From Eurosta solidaginis (lineage: Eukaryota > Arthropoda > Insecta > Diptera > Tephritidae), in NCBI RefSeq assembly GCF_040869045.1, contig NC_090321.1:33601426-33665425 (forward strand): DNA of 64,000 nucleotides, given 5' to 3'. The notes under the pieces are model-generated. The model was not told where the DNA came from, searched no databases, and saw only the letters and a list, made by a program, of their open reading frames with translations. Shown piece after piece: positions 1 to 10,068 of the stretch (its first letter is position 1; each line of letters starts with the position of its first letter). The translations under genes were made by a program, and so were the position numbers.

Positions 1-336
1 CGGTTCAGTAGTTTAGGAGTCCATCGCGGACAAACATAGTGACACGTGATTTTTATATATAAAGAAGATAACCAACGACGGACAGCAAAAGATGGTAGGT
101 AATTCACCACATTACCTACTTAAAGATTGGTAAAAAAACGTGTGTTTTCGTTGAAATTTCGCAAAAAAAGTTATTGAAAACGTTAAAAAATAGTTTATAT
201 TGTGTTTATTATATGAAAATAATATTTTGCTAGGAATTGACGAATTTCATGCTACATTTCCCCAATGATGAATTACCTACCCGCGATATGATGCTTTACT
301 GTTTCCCACTATTCGTTCTGTGAGCAGTTCTCTTTA
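1..336. repeat. Left flank of the array: tail of the CTAGCGGACCCGG module plus related AT-rich DNA
   Basis: Bases 1-14 match the end of the module that closes each unit (around 13253-13267, ATCGGTTTAGTAGTTTG). Here it continues through about 75 further bases, including GTGATTTTTATATATAAAG, which are missing at 13267. Bases about 100-305 then match 13275-13480 with scattered substitutions and small indels. So this is a paralogous, less truncated version of the segment that follows the module in units A-C. No gene is visible. Confidence 0.7.
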
Positions 337-1003
337 GTTGGGCAAGGTGCACACGAGGCTACGCCTCATAGACACGTATTAGACGCTGCAGGCGAAATCT
401 GTACGCTTTGATGTCGAACACATGTACTTGAATGGACAGCTGCACACGAGGCGTAAGCTGCATGAAAGCTTCATGTGTAGCTAAGCGTACAGCAAAGCTG
501 GTTGCTGAGCGTACGTACGCTTGAAAAAAAGAAAGAACAAGATGTTTCTTAACATTGTTTTGTATGAAAATTTGTGTAATTAGTTAGAAAATGTTATTTT
601 AGATAATAAAAGTGCGTGAAAGGTATATTACCAAAGCGAAAAAGAGTATTCAACACCACAAAAGGTTGGTTAGACATTGTTGAAGCCATTAAAGGGCTAA
701 AAAGTGTTGGAAACTAGAAATCACTTTTTTCTCTAGTCCGCGGTGTGTAAAGTTCCCTTTCATATTTACAAATGCACGGGGATGCAAACAATTTTTAATA
801 CCTATTTTCCTTTGGTTTCGGGGACGGATATACCTGAAGAAATTTAATTTCTTAATTTTTTCAATAATTGTTTACTTTATGTAGCGACGCTCGAAAGTAG
901 CTTCGTGTGCAGATCTTGAGACGTAGAGAAATCGTAGCTACATGTCATATCTTGTACGCGCCTATGAAGCTACGCCTCGTGTGCATCTTGCCTTACACGT
1001 TAT
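337..1003. mobile_element. Foldback-type inverted-repeat element, undisrupted copy
   Basis: The ends are imperfect inverted repeats of about 31 bp: GGCAAGGTGCACACGAGGC at 339 and GCCTCGTGTGCATCTTGCC ending near 1003. Subterminal arms are also inverted with respect to 1100-1210 and 1540-1680, both sharing GCACACGAGG and AGCTTCATG motifs and the GCGTACGTACGC palindrome. The middle (560-880) is unique AT-rich sequence without a reading frame. The interior matches 14262-14829, but this copy lacks the MITE at 13926-14255 and the DINE that follows at 14834. Transposase family is unknown; it is non-autonomous. Confidence 0.6.
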
Positions 1004-1059
1004 CTGATACTACATCTTACTTTTTCTCACTTCAAAAATCAACACTTCATGCTTTTGTC

Positions 1060-1090
1060 ATAACTCATGACTAAAAAACATTTTTTTTAC
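1060..1090. other. Founder junction of the tandem array
   Basis: Upstream of this point the sequence is of the flank type. From the run TTTTTTACTAATTACAG onward it matches the start of units B, C and D (18557, 35588, 51575). In those later units the same T-run directly follows the 5' end of a minus-strand DINE (...CCTTACTTG). About 37 bp present here (around 1036-1075) are absent beside the DINE. The breakpoint therefore lies at the DINE terminus, at a T-run. Inference: this is the original left edge of the duplicated block. Confidence 0.6.
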
Positions 1091-1204
1091 TAATTACAGA
1101 AATTTGCATGCAAAAAAAATATTTAACAAACGTCTTGTTCTTACTTTTTGCCAAGCGTACGTACGCCTAGCCGCAAACATCGCTGTAAGCTTAGCTACAT
1201 CAAA

Positions 1205-1524
1205 TATCGAAAATAAAGATGTTGCAGGCGCAAACTTCGGTGGAAAGCAGCGGAGGGTAACAAAATTCTAGTAGGTCACTTTCACCACACCAAAAACTTT
1301 AACACAATTTTTAACATAATTTAAGCACAGAAATACACTGATTGGAGTTTTAGAGAGTAAAAGTTAAAATTCTGAACACATTACCTGAATAAAAAGTGTA
1401 CAAATAATTATTAAATAACAAATACAGACAGCGGTAGTTAACAAATCCTGCTGTGGTAAGTGGTGAATGTGACCTACTAGAAGTTTTGTGATTTTTCATC
1501 CCTGCAACATCTTTATTTTCGATA
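1205..1524. mobile_element. 320-bp MITE with 24-bp perfect terminal inverted repeats, unit A
   Basis: The left end TATCGAAAATAAAGATGTTG (1205 on) is the exact reverse complement of the right end finishing at 1524; the match continues to 24 bp. The interior is itself largely non-coding and AT-rich. A diverged copy in opposite orientation lies at 13926-14255, inside the other arm of the inverted-repeat element. The sequence family is unknown, but the size, the palindromic ends and the lack of an ORF fit a MITE. Confidence 0.7.
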
Positions 1525-3483
1525 ATCTTTGGCGACATGAAGCTATCTTACTTTGTCGCTTTCATGCAGCTGGCGCTTCGTGTGCAGCTCTCCATTCAAA
1601 TAAATCTGGCCGACATCAGATTTCTTATGCTGTGTCTAATACGCGTCATGAAGCTACCCCTCATGTGCATCTTCTCTAAAATTCAAAAAAAATTTAATTT
1701 CAAAAATATTTATTCACCATCAAAGTAGTCGTAGGAAATTTGATTTTCTCTGGTGCGCCATTCAAAAAATTCTAAGTAGGCTGTATTTAATTGCGACAAA
1801 AATTCAGAAATTATTTAAGTTTAAAAATAATTTTTATAAAATTTGATTCGAAAAAATTGTATATAAGGATGCACTGTTTTGCTGGCATTTCATTATAGAT
1901 TTGATTATTGAAGGGACAAGTCGTCTTTCTTCGTAATCGTATTTTTTTTGGCCACTGAAGTGAAATGCTAGCGCATAACTTCACATTTTTTCCTACACAT
2001 ATTCAAAACAGTTTTGAAGATTATTTTATTTTTTTTTTATTTTTTTTTTTTATTTTATTGCAATTATATAGACTGTCCAACAGCCCTTCTAAAAAGCCAT
2101 CGTGAATTGCTAAATTTTAGACGTTCTATCACATAGTCCCTTTTCATGTTTTTGCTTTGCATGCAAATCTGAATACCATTTTGGTACAATAGTGTGCCTT
2201 GCGCTTTCTTATGTTTATTTTTTGGTAAATTTTGAGGAACATATTTTTTCCTACATTATTTTTTATTTTTGGAAACAAATTATCCTTGTTCCTTGGTTTT
2301 TGTCCCTGAAAGTAACGATTGTAATTATGGCATACATAAGTCTTCGCTTCTCGTACTTTGTCACTTTTTTTTGAAAAGCTTGCTTTGTTTTTTCCCTCAC
2401 AAATAAGTGAGAACACGATTTTTTTTGCTGATGTCGGTGCATATTTTACTTCCTTTATCCCGAATTTTGTTTACTTTTAATGGCATATTCAACTTAGACC
2501 TCTTTCGGTTTACAGGATCGCCATTTTTGGGAGAAATCCCAATAAAGAATTATTAATAAAGTTGTACAGTTATCAATGTATTTTATTCAATGAACATTTT
2601 TGAAAACATGAACTTCAATGTTGAAGACTGAAAATTTAACAAGTAGAAACTATATAAAGTAAATAACAACAACTCTTAACATGATAAATTAAAACAACAA
2701 CCCTACAGCTAAGCTAGTAAAATTCCTCAGTTCGATTGTTACCGCGATTATTTGACACGGTTACGTTTCTATCAAAAATTTAACTTTTGTCAGTCGAAAG
2801 TTCATATTATTTCTGCAAATATTTTCATTTTTTAGTGCCAAAAATAGTTTTTGGAAAAAATTGTTTTCAGAAATTTTGTTTGACGATTATTTTTCAAATA
2901 TATACTCTTTGCCTATATTATCATGGCCTACAAAGGCTTTCTGCAACTCGAACTTTCAGAACTCTGATTTTTTAAACATCCTTATTTTCCACATTTAGTT
3001 CACTTTTATTGACATTCAACTTAGCTATGTTTGGCTAGTAACATTCCTCAGTTCAGCCTTTTTCTCTGTATCTTCCAAGCAAAAAATGTCTACGACGCAT
3101 ATTTGTGTTTATGGACACGTTTATATTTCAGTGAATTTTTTTGCTTTTGACAGCCGAAAACTTAATATTATACAATCTGCAGATTTTCTTTTTTATCCGT
3201 TTAAATTATCCCAAATAGCTTTTGGGAAAATTACTTTTTAAAAAAATCCTTTATACCCTTTTAATGGTAAATGTCACCTTGGATCTGTTTGGCCAGCATC
3301 ATTGCTCAGTTCCGCAAATTTCCATATATTCTTCAAAAAAAAATTATGTTCGACGAATATTTGTTCTCTTCGGTTAAGACTGGCTAGTTCTCTGACAATT
3401 TACACATAACCACGTTTACGTTTCTCCCGAAAGTTGATTGTTTCTTTCGCCCAAATTTTCATATTATTTATGCAATTTTGACT
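1525..3483. repeat. Inverted-repeat arm remnant, then AT-rich decayed tandem repeat, unit A
   Basis: Bases 1525-1680 are the outer right arm of the inverted-repeat element, the reverse complement of about 340-500. From about 1700 to 3483 I see no gene. Within 2160-3480 similar blocks recur with heavy divergence: CTCAGTTC at 2728, 3049 and 3305, the TTTTTGGAAA context at 2270 and 2850, and GGCATACATAAG at 2329 against GGCCTACAAAGG at 2921. This fits an old satellite-like array of roughly 260-590 bp period. A T-rich run lies at 2022-2060. Short reading frames here are AT-rich noise and have no recognisable domain. Confidence 0.5.
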
Positions 3484-5918
3484 GAGGCAGGCAGCTAACA
3501 GCAAATAGACAATACGACTTTCTGTACGATAAATGGCGATGCCCCCACCAGAATTGCAGGTAATTACCACAGCTCACCTGACATCTCAATCGTCAGTGCA
3601 GGGGTCATAAATTGCGTTGAATGGCAACCGATCCTTACTTTAGTTTCTGATCACCTGCCCATACTCCTTTCAATTGAGCGACCTGCCAATTATATCACCT
3701 CTAATAAGCGGAATTTCATTAATTTAAAAAAAGCCAATTGGGAAGATTACACATCCTTTACAAACCAATCCTTTGATACTCTTCCCGTTCCGACCGATGT
3801 CCGGCAGGGCGAGAGTGCGTTCCGTAAAGTCATCGCTTCAGCTTCTGCACGCTTCATCCCGGCCGGTAGAATACCTGAAATCATACCGCTTTTCCCGGCC
3901 GAAGCCGCAAATTTAGCAAGAGAACGTGACCTTGCGAGACACATCAACCACATCCTTAGGTGCTCTTCCCGTTCCGATCGATGTCCGGCAGTGCGAGCGT
4001 GCGTTCCGCAAGGTCATCGCTTCAGCTTCTGCACGCTTCATCCCGGCCGGTAGAATACCTGAAATCATACCGCTTTTCCCGGCCGAAGCCGCAAATTTAG
4101 CAAGAGAACGTGACCTTGCGAGACACATCAACCACATCCTTTACAAACCAATCCTTTGATGCTCTTCCCGTTCCGATCGATGTCCGGCAGGGCGAGCATG
4201 CGTTCCGCAAGGTCATCGCTTCATCTTCTGCACGCTTCATCCCGGCCGGTAGAATACCTGAAATCATACCGTATTTCTCGACCGAAGTCGCAAATTTAGC
4301 AAGACAACGTGACCTTGCGAGACACATCAAACCTAGGGACCCCCTTATTAGGAGTCTTAATTTGTATATCATGCGGCTGGTAAATGAACATAAACGTATC
4401 AAATGGGAGGAGCATCTAAGGTACCGTAACCTCTCTGCGGGTGTTGGTAAATTGTGGTCAACCGTCAAATGCTTGTCTTTCCTACCAAATACAATGATAA
4501 ACTTTCTATAGCCTTCAGTGACAAAACTTTATCTGATTCGAAGAATTGCGCCAGCGGCTTTTGCGGACAATTTATAATGCATTCTTCTGTAGAAAAAGCC
4601 AGATGTCGTGCTAGCAGACGAGCCCATAAAGATAAACACAACGTCCCACCCATTACCATCACCCCCACAGAGGTTGAAGCAGCGATCCGTAGGGCCAGTC
4701 CTTCCAAGTCGATAGGCCCCGACGGAATAGCCATGCCAATGCTTAAACACCTTGGCGATGAGGGAATAAAATACCGAAAAATGTAAAATGGCAAGGATAA
4801 TCGCGCTACTAAAGCCTGACAAACCTGTCAACGAAGGCGAGTCTTATCGACCGATATCACTTCTTTCGCCAGTAGCAAAGACATTGGAAACCGTTTTCCT
4901 TATTTTACGGCAAATCTTTTCCTAGCCACGCACAAACATGGCTTCCGTAAAATGCCATTAACGCGGGTTAAATCAGCAAAAACCCCATCATAGGACAGCG
5001 CTCGTGGCACTTGACCTGTCAAAAACTTTAGACAAACAACCACGGCACGCTACTCCAAGACATACAAGGCTCACACCTTGTCTAAAAAGATGGACCGCTA
5101 ATTACCTGAGTGGCCGGCAGGTATCGGTTGAATTTAGAAACGAAATTTCTAAACCCATAAAAATTAAACAGGGGGTTCCACACGGTGGTGTCCTATCCCC
5201 GGTTATGTTCAATTTTTACATATCAAAACTCCTTTCCCCACCAGGAGTCACAATCATTTACTATGCTGACGCCTGCACGATTATGGCTACAAGACCTGGC
5301 CTTTCAGTTGATAAATTAGTTTCTAAAATAAACAGCCATCTCCCCGATCCTTCCGGTTTCTTTGCCTCGCGCTACTTGGCATTATCACCGACAAAATTCA
5401 CGGCCACCCTGTTTACGACCTGGAAGGAACATATGTTGCGTCGATGGTGTCACACTACCGACTGTCAGTCACCCAAAGATCTTAGGGGTAACGTTCTATA
5501 GTACTCTAACCTTCAGGGCTCATGCCACCGAGATTGTTTCTAAAGTACAAAGTCGCAACAAAATCCTGAAGTCGCTTGCCGGTAGCACATGGGGAAAGGA
5601 TAAACGTTGCTAACCACGTACAAAGCAATTGGCCGGCCGCTCATGAGCTACTCGTCACCAGTCTGGTCGCCTGGTCTTAAAAATACACACTGGAAAAGGC
5701 TACAGGCCTGCCAAAATGCTGCAATCAGAACTGTCACCGGATGTCTCCTTATGACTCCCGAACACCATCTACATAGTGAGGCCAAAGAACTCAGTATTAA
5801 AGAGCACAATGAAATGCTGAACAAACAGTTCTTGCTTAATTGTCACAAACCAGGACATCCTAACAAACAACTGCTTGATTTAGCACCGCCTCCACGGGGA
5901 GTAACGGAACATCTCTAA
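3484..5918 (+). pseudogene. 5'-truncated, frameshifted non-LTR retrotransposon (Jockey-clade-like), endonuclease end plus reverse transcriptase, unit A
   Basis: The intact protein would nick DNA and reverse transcribe element RNA at the target. What remains begins near the end of the APE-like endonuclease, with readable SSPDIS and, at 3646-3660, SDHLP, the family's catalytic SDH motif. A linker follows (triplicated, 3779-4331), then the RT start with SIGPDGI (about 4709-4729), ALDLSK (5007), QGVPHGGVLSP (about 5170-5202) and the active site at 5262-5273, which reads YADA instead of YADD. The thumb/C-terminal part is at 5607-5918. Frames shift at least near 4490, 4785, 5040 and 5450, and stops interrupt it. 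The rest of the ORF continues at 6911 after a gypsy fragment. Clade assignment is from recalled motifs (Jockey or X-element type), not a search. Confidence 0.85.
3779..4331 (+). repeat. Tandem triplication of the LINE endonuclease-RT linker, unit A
   Basis: Three consecutive copies start with CTCTTCCCGTTCCG at 3779, 3963 and 4162 (spacing 184 and 199 bp). The 15-bp spacing difference is a TTTACAAACCAATCC-type segment present only at the second boundary. Units B, C and D have two copies (starts 21241/21412, 38275/38446, 54273/54457). Minus-strand frames across this region are shadows of the LINE sequence. Confidence 0.85.
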
Positions 5919-6020
5919 ATCACTATGACAAGATCAATTTTGTGATTATATATGGTCATTGGTAAATATTTTCGTGTTTATTTCTAGGTTCTTTTTGTAC
6001 TACTACTTTATCGTTTATAT

Positions 6021-6540
6021 TGTAACGATTTTAGTGAAATTCCGCTTATTTGCAACCTTCTACTAACGATCGTATCGCTAAACTGTTGAATAAATAACTC
6101 CAGTATTCATTAATGCAAAATGGCCTTTATTAGACTACTTTGAAAATACTTCACAATAACACTTATACTTAGCAACTGATAGCGTGCATAAATCAAACTG
6201 ATTGCTGCTTACTCAGCTTTCGCTCCTTTTATACTCTCTGCTGTCTCGTTCGCATACTTCTAGGCGTTTCTTCTTCTAGAATTTACTACTTAGTTACCAG
6301 CTATAAACTTACTAGCTATAAACTACAGATGCGCGTTTATAGCCTCTCACATAGCCATATGCGCGTGTATATGTGAGTAATACTTCCATTGATGATTGCA
6401 TACTTTTGTGAGTATCTCTCCGCTGCTTGTATGTACATATGTGTATACATAATGATTGATTTGTTTATGCACATACAAGTGACTGCTTAGTATTGGCTTA
6501 GAGATATTATTATCCCTTAGTGATGCTAATATTCGTCACA
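6021..6540 (-). mobile_element. Ty3/gypsy-type 3' LTR, unit A
   Basis: On the minus strand this 520-bp segment starts TGTGACGAATATTAGC and ends CGTTACA, the TG...CA form of an LTR. It lies immediately downstream of a gypsy-like integrase fragment, so it is the 3' LTR. Inside are a TATA box, an initiator-like TCAGT and AATAAA (described separately). No second LTR is seen in the unit. The ~100 bp at 5919-6020 between the LINE stop and this LTR is AT-rich and unassigned. Confidence 0.8.
6125..6233 (-). promoter_or_regulatory. LTR core promoter and polyadenylation signal (unit A)
   Basis: On the minus strand, TATAAAA lies at 6233-6227. An arthropod initiator-like ATCAGT follows about 30 nt later (around 6200), and AATAAA lies at 6131-6126. 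The order U3-TATA-Inr-AATAAA is that expected of an LTR, with R between the start site and about 6105. Equivalent signals occur in C and D; in B the initiator is damaged. If active, transcription would run from the LTR into the LINE on its antisense strand. Confidence 0.5.
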
Positions 6541-6910
6541 ATATTAATAGTTAACGGACGCGCCCTCTTATCATATAGATCCTTTATTTTTAATTTTACG
6601 TTTGTTAATTAGATCTTTTGCTATTTCATGCGTTTTTTGTAGTCTATATTTTACTTCTTTTGCATAACTTCCAACATGGTAAATTGAATCGATTTGTTCC
6701 TTTTTCACTTCATTTGGTAAGGTAACATTTCTACCGAATACTAATTCGTACGGAGTAAATCCATTATAAGAAACCGTACTAGCAGTTGTATTGTGCAAAA
6801 ATGTAAAATATTTCAAATAAACGTCCCATTCGGGGAAGTTATCATTTAGAAAAGCTCGTAAGTATTCATCAAACACCCGGTGATTTCTTTCAATTGCACT
6901 TGCCAACACT
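6541..6910 (-). pseudogene. Gypsy-like integrase fragment, unit A
   Basis: The minus strand encodes about 110-130 residues from the end of an integrase core domain, which inserts retroelement cDNA. ERNHRVFDEYLRAF near the start and GFTPYELVFGRN in the middle are the conserved C-terminal core signatures of Ty3/gypsy integrases; a basic KRKIKNK segment follows. The fragment is cut at both ends. Toward 6910 it abuts LINE sequence, losing the catalytic D,D-35-E part. Toward 6541 the frame runs directly into the first bases of the LTR with no polypurine tract. In unit A one extra T in the run near 6583 shifts the frame. Confidence 0.8.
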
Positions 6911-7170
6911 GCCGTTTGATCCAGGCAAGCATAAGCAGGCCCTTAGCCAAATCCACACAGAATCGATAACGCCTTTGTCAGGACGCACCTGGTGAACCCC
7001 GTTATTAATATGCAATATCCCACCCTTGCAGAAGAAGAAAGCACACTACCAAGGGAAACACGAGTCACCCTGGCCCAACTTCGTTCTAGATACTGTAACA
7101 GGTTAAACTCCTACTTGTCCAGAATCAACCCCGATATCATACGGCTGTTGACAGTATTATTAGCAATTTA
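6911..7170 (+). pseudogene. Displaced 3' coding piece of the LINE ORF, unit A
   Basis: Plus-strand sequence encodes LPRETRVTLAQLRSRYCN and LNSYLSRINPDI, a conserved block downstream of RT in Jockey-type LINE ORF2 proteins. It continues the ORF broken at 5918, the gypsy fragment lying between. A 1-bp difference near 6964 (ATCGATAACG against ATCGGTAAACG in B-D) shifts the frame in unit A. It ends near 7170 before the usual C-terminal cysteine-rich block, so the LINE is truncated here too. Confidence 0.75.
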
Positions 7171-7892
7171 GATTTACTTTGTTTATAATTTTTGTTTATA
7201 AATTTTGGCATTTAAAAACACTCTAGGATACATATATAATCAAACCCATATTAATATTTTCTATCTTGTTCTCCTTATTTGTTCAAAATCATTTTTTTTA
7301 ATTTTTTTTTACTATCAAGTTTTAATGATTTGAATTTCGAAAAAAAAAAATTTTCTTTAAACTTTCCAAAAAAAAAAACTTAGAAAAGCTGATTCTTTTG
7401 TAAATATTTTTTCTCAAAGTAAAAGCAAAGCTATCTGCGAAAAAATTCAAAGAATTGCAGACGAAAAGTATAATTTAAAATTTAATAAAAAATTTCCATT
7501 TCCAATGACTACTTTATCGTAAATACAGTTGTAACTCATTTATTAAGTGATGTATATTGGAACGATTTTCCGTCATCCCTGCCTCAAAACCAAATTTGAC
7601 AAGGGATGACGGAAAATCGTGCCAATATACATACATCATTTATCCACCCTGTTGGAAAATCAACAAAACAAAATAAGTCATTTATTAATACTCACTACGT
7701 ATACGCAAGCGATGAGTTTCTACAAATTATATACTTTATAAACATAGTTTTTAGAAACTTACTAAATATTATAGATGTTAAATTAAAAAAAAGAATAGTA
7801 ATAGATATTTAAGTGATTGCATAACTTAAAAAAAATATAAAAAGAAAAATATAAATGTAGTAATACTACAAAATTTGAATAAAATTAAATTT
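7171..7892. other. AT-rich anonymous segment with a hairpin, unit A
   Basis: No recognised gene. Long A and T runs occupy 7288-7380. Plus-strand stretches at about 7390-7521 (SKSKAICEKIQRIADEKYN) and 7655-7811 (ASDEFLQIIYFINIVFRN) read like AT-biased protein fragments separated by the hairpin at 7548-7638. They might be remains of a coding region, but I cannot name a family and the composition alone could produce them. Confidence 0.35.
7548..7638. other. 91-nt near-perfect hairpin, unit A
   Basis: TGTATATTGGAACGATTTTC... at 7551 pairs with its reverse complement ending near 7634. The stem is about 30 bp with a single A/C difference plus a 4-bp offset at the base. The loop is about 20 nt (GCCTCAAAACCAAATTTGAC). 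The size matches a pre-miRNA-like hairpin, but a tiny foldback insertion is at least as likely. Confidence 0.7.
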
Positions 7893-10068
7893 AAACAAGT
7901 AAGGAAGGCTAAGTTCGGGTGTAACCGAACATTACATACTCAGTTGAGAGCTATGGAGACAAAATAAGGAAAATCACCATGTAGGAAAATGAACCTAGGG
8001 TAACACTGGAATGTGGTTGTATGACATGTGTATCAAATGGAAGGTATTAAAGAGTATTTTAAGAGAGAGTAGGCCATAGTTCTATGGATGGACACCATTT
8101 AGGGATATCGCCATAAACGTGGACCAGGGCTGACTCTAGAATTTGTTTGTACGATATGGGTATCAAATTAAAGGTATTAATGAAGGTTTTAAAAGAGAGT
8201 GGTGGTAATGCGTTTGTACAATATGGGTATCAAACGAAAGGTGTTAATGAGTATTTTAAAAGGGCGTGGGGCTTAGTTCTATAGGTGGACGCCTTTTCGA
8301 GATATCGCCATTAAGGTGGACCAGGGGTGACTCTAGAATGTGTTTGTACGATATGGGTATCAAATGAAAGGTGGTAATGAGTATTTTAAAAGGGAATGGG
8401 CTTTAGTTCTATAGGTGAACGCCTTTTCAAGAAATCGCCATAAAGGTGGACCAGGGGTGACTCTAGAATATGTTTGTACGATATGGGTATCAAATGAAAG
8501 CTGTTAATGAGTATTTTGAAAAGGAGTGATCCTTAGTTCCATAGGTGGACGCCGTTTCGAGATATCGCCATAAAGGTGGACCAGGGGTGTCTCTAGAATG
8601 TGTTTGTACGATATGGGAATCAAATGAAAGGTGTTACTGAGCATTTTAAGAGGGAGTGGGCATTAGGTCTATAGGTGGACGCCTTTTCGAGATATCGCCA
8701 TTAGGGTGGGCCAGGGGTTACTCTAGAATGGTTGTACGATATGGGTATCAAACGAAAAGTGTTACTGAGCATTTTAAGAGGGGGTGGGCATTAGGTCTAT
8801 AGGTGGACGCCTTTTCGAGATATCGTCATTAGGGTGGGCCAGGGGTGACTCTAGAATGTGTTTGTACGATATGGGTATCAAACGAAATGTGTTAACTGAG
8901 CATTTTAAGAGGGAGTGGGCATTAGGTCTATAGGTGGACGCCTTTTCGAGATATCGTCATTAGTGTGGGCCAGGGGTGACTCTAGAATGTGTTTGTACGA
9001 TATGGGTATCAAACGAAAGGTGTTACTAAGCATTTTAAGAGGGAGTGGGCATTAGGTCTATAGGTGGACGCCTTTTCGAGATATCGCCATTAGGGTGGGC
9101 CAGGGGTGACTCTAGAATGTTTGTACGATATGGGTATCAAACGAAAGGTGTTACTGAGCATTTTAAGAGGGAGTGGGCATTAGGTCTATAGGTGGACGCC
9201 TTTTCGAGATATCGCCATTAGGGTGGGCCAGGGTGACTCTAGAATGTGTTTGTACGATATGGATATCAAATTAAAGGTATTAATGAGGGTTTTAAAAGCG
9301 AGTGGCCCTTAGATGTATATGTGAAGACGTTCTCGCGATATCATCTGTCGGGTACTGCTAATTTATTTATATATGCAATACCACTAACAGTATTCCTGCC
9401 AAGATTCCAAGGGCTGTTAATTTCGCCTTGTAGAACTTTTCATTTTCTTCTACCTAATATGGTAGGTGTCACACCCATTTTACAAAGTTTTTTCCAAAGT
9501 TATATTTTGCGTCAATAAACCAATCCAGTTACAATGTTTCATCCCTTTTTTCGTATTTGGTATAGAATTATGGCATTTTTTTCATTTTTCGTAATTTTCG
9601 ATATCGATAAAGTGGGCGTGGTTATGGTCGGATTTCGGCCATTTTTTATACCAAGATAAAGTGAGTTCAGATAAGTACGTGGGCTAAGTTTAGTAAAGAT
9701 ATATCGGTTTTTGCTCAAGTTATTGTGTTAACGGCCGAGCGGAAGGACAGACGGTGGAAATTTTCGATATCGAAAAAGTGGGCGTGGTTATAGTCCGATA
9801 CCGTTCATTTTAAATAGCGATCTGAGATGAGTGCCCAGGAATCTACATACCAAATTTCATCAAGATACCTCAAAATTTACTCAAGTTATCGTGTTAACGG
9901 ACAGACGGACGGACGGACGGACATGGCTCAATCAAATTTTTTTTCGATACTGATGATTTTGATATATGGAAGTTTGTATCTATCTCGATTCCTTTATACC
10001 TGTACAACCAACCGTTATCCAATCAAAGTTAATATACTCTGTGAGCTCTGCTCAACTGAGTATAAAAA
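7893..10068 (+). mobile_element. DINE-1/mini-me-like non-autonomous element (Helitron/Helentron-related), DINE 1 of unit A
   Basis: It starts AAACAAGTAAGGAAGGCTAA with a GTTCGG/CCGAAC hairpin (AGTTCGGGTGTAACCGAACA), then the subterminal repeat ATACTCAGTTGAGAGC. It ends at GAGCTCTGCTCAACTGAG-TATAAAAA, the inverted counterpart, itself an imperfect palindrome. It carries a GACG/GGAC tetranucleotide run (9899-9921) followed by CATGGCTCAATCAAATTT, the complement of the core beside GTCY repeats in mini-me elements. A ~130-bp minisatellite fills 8020-9300. GTGGGCGTGG boxes and TTTTCGATATCG palindromes recur. No ORF is coding; predicted peptides are translations of the microsatellite. Confidence 0.75.
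8020..9300 (+). repeat. ~130-bp minisatellite inside DINE 1, unit A (about 11 monomers)
   Basis: Monomers contain CTCTAGAATGTGTTTGTACG, ATATGGGTATCAAA, TATAGGTGGACGCC, TTTCGAGATATCGCCAT and GGACCAGGGGTGA in order. Starts of CTCTAGAAT at 8331, 8461, 8591, 8721 and 8849 give the 128-130 bp period. One monomer (near 8147-8211) is half-length. The same monomer, inverted, fills DINE 2. Confidence 0.9.

Noticed and set aside
3747..4468. Minus-strand frames repeating LARSRSLAKFAASAGKSG
   Set aside because: Antisense shadows of the duplicated LINE linker.
5919..6020. A second LTR or target duplication beside the gypsy fragment
   Set aside because: The ~100 bp shows no LTR similarity, and the far side (6910) ends in integrase, so no duplication can be defined.
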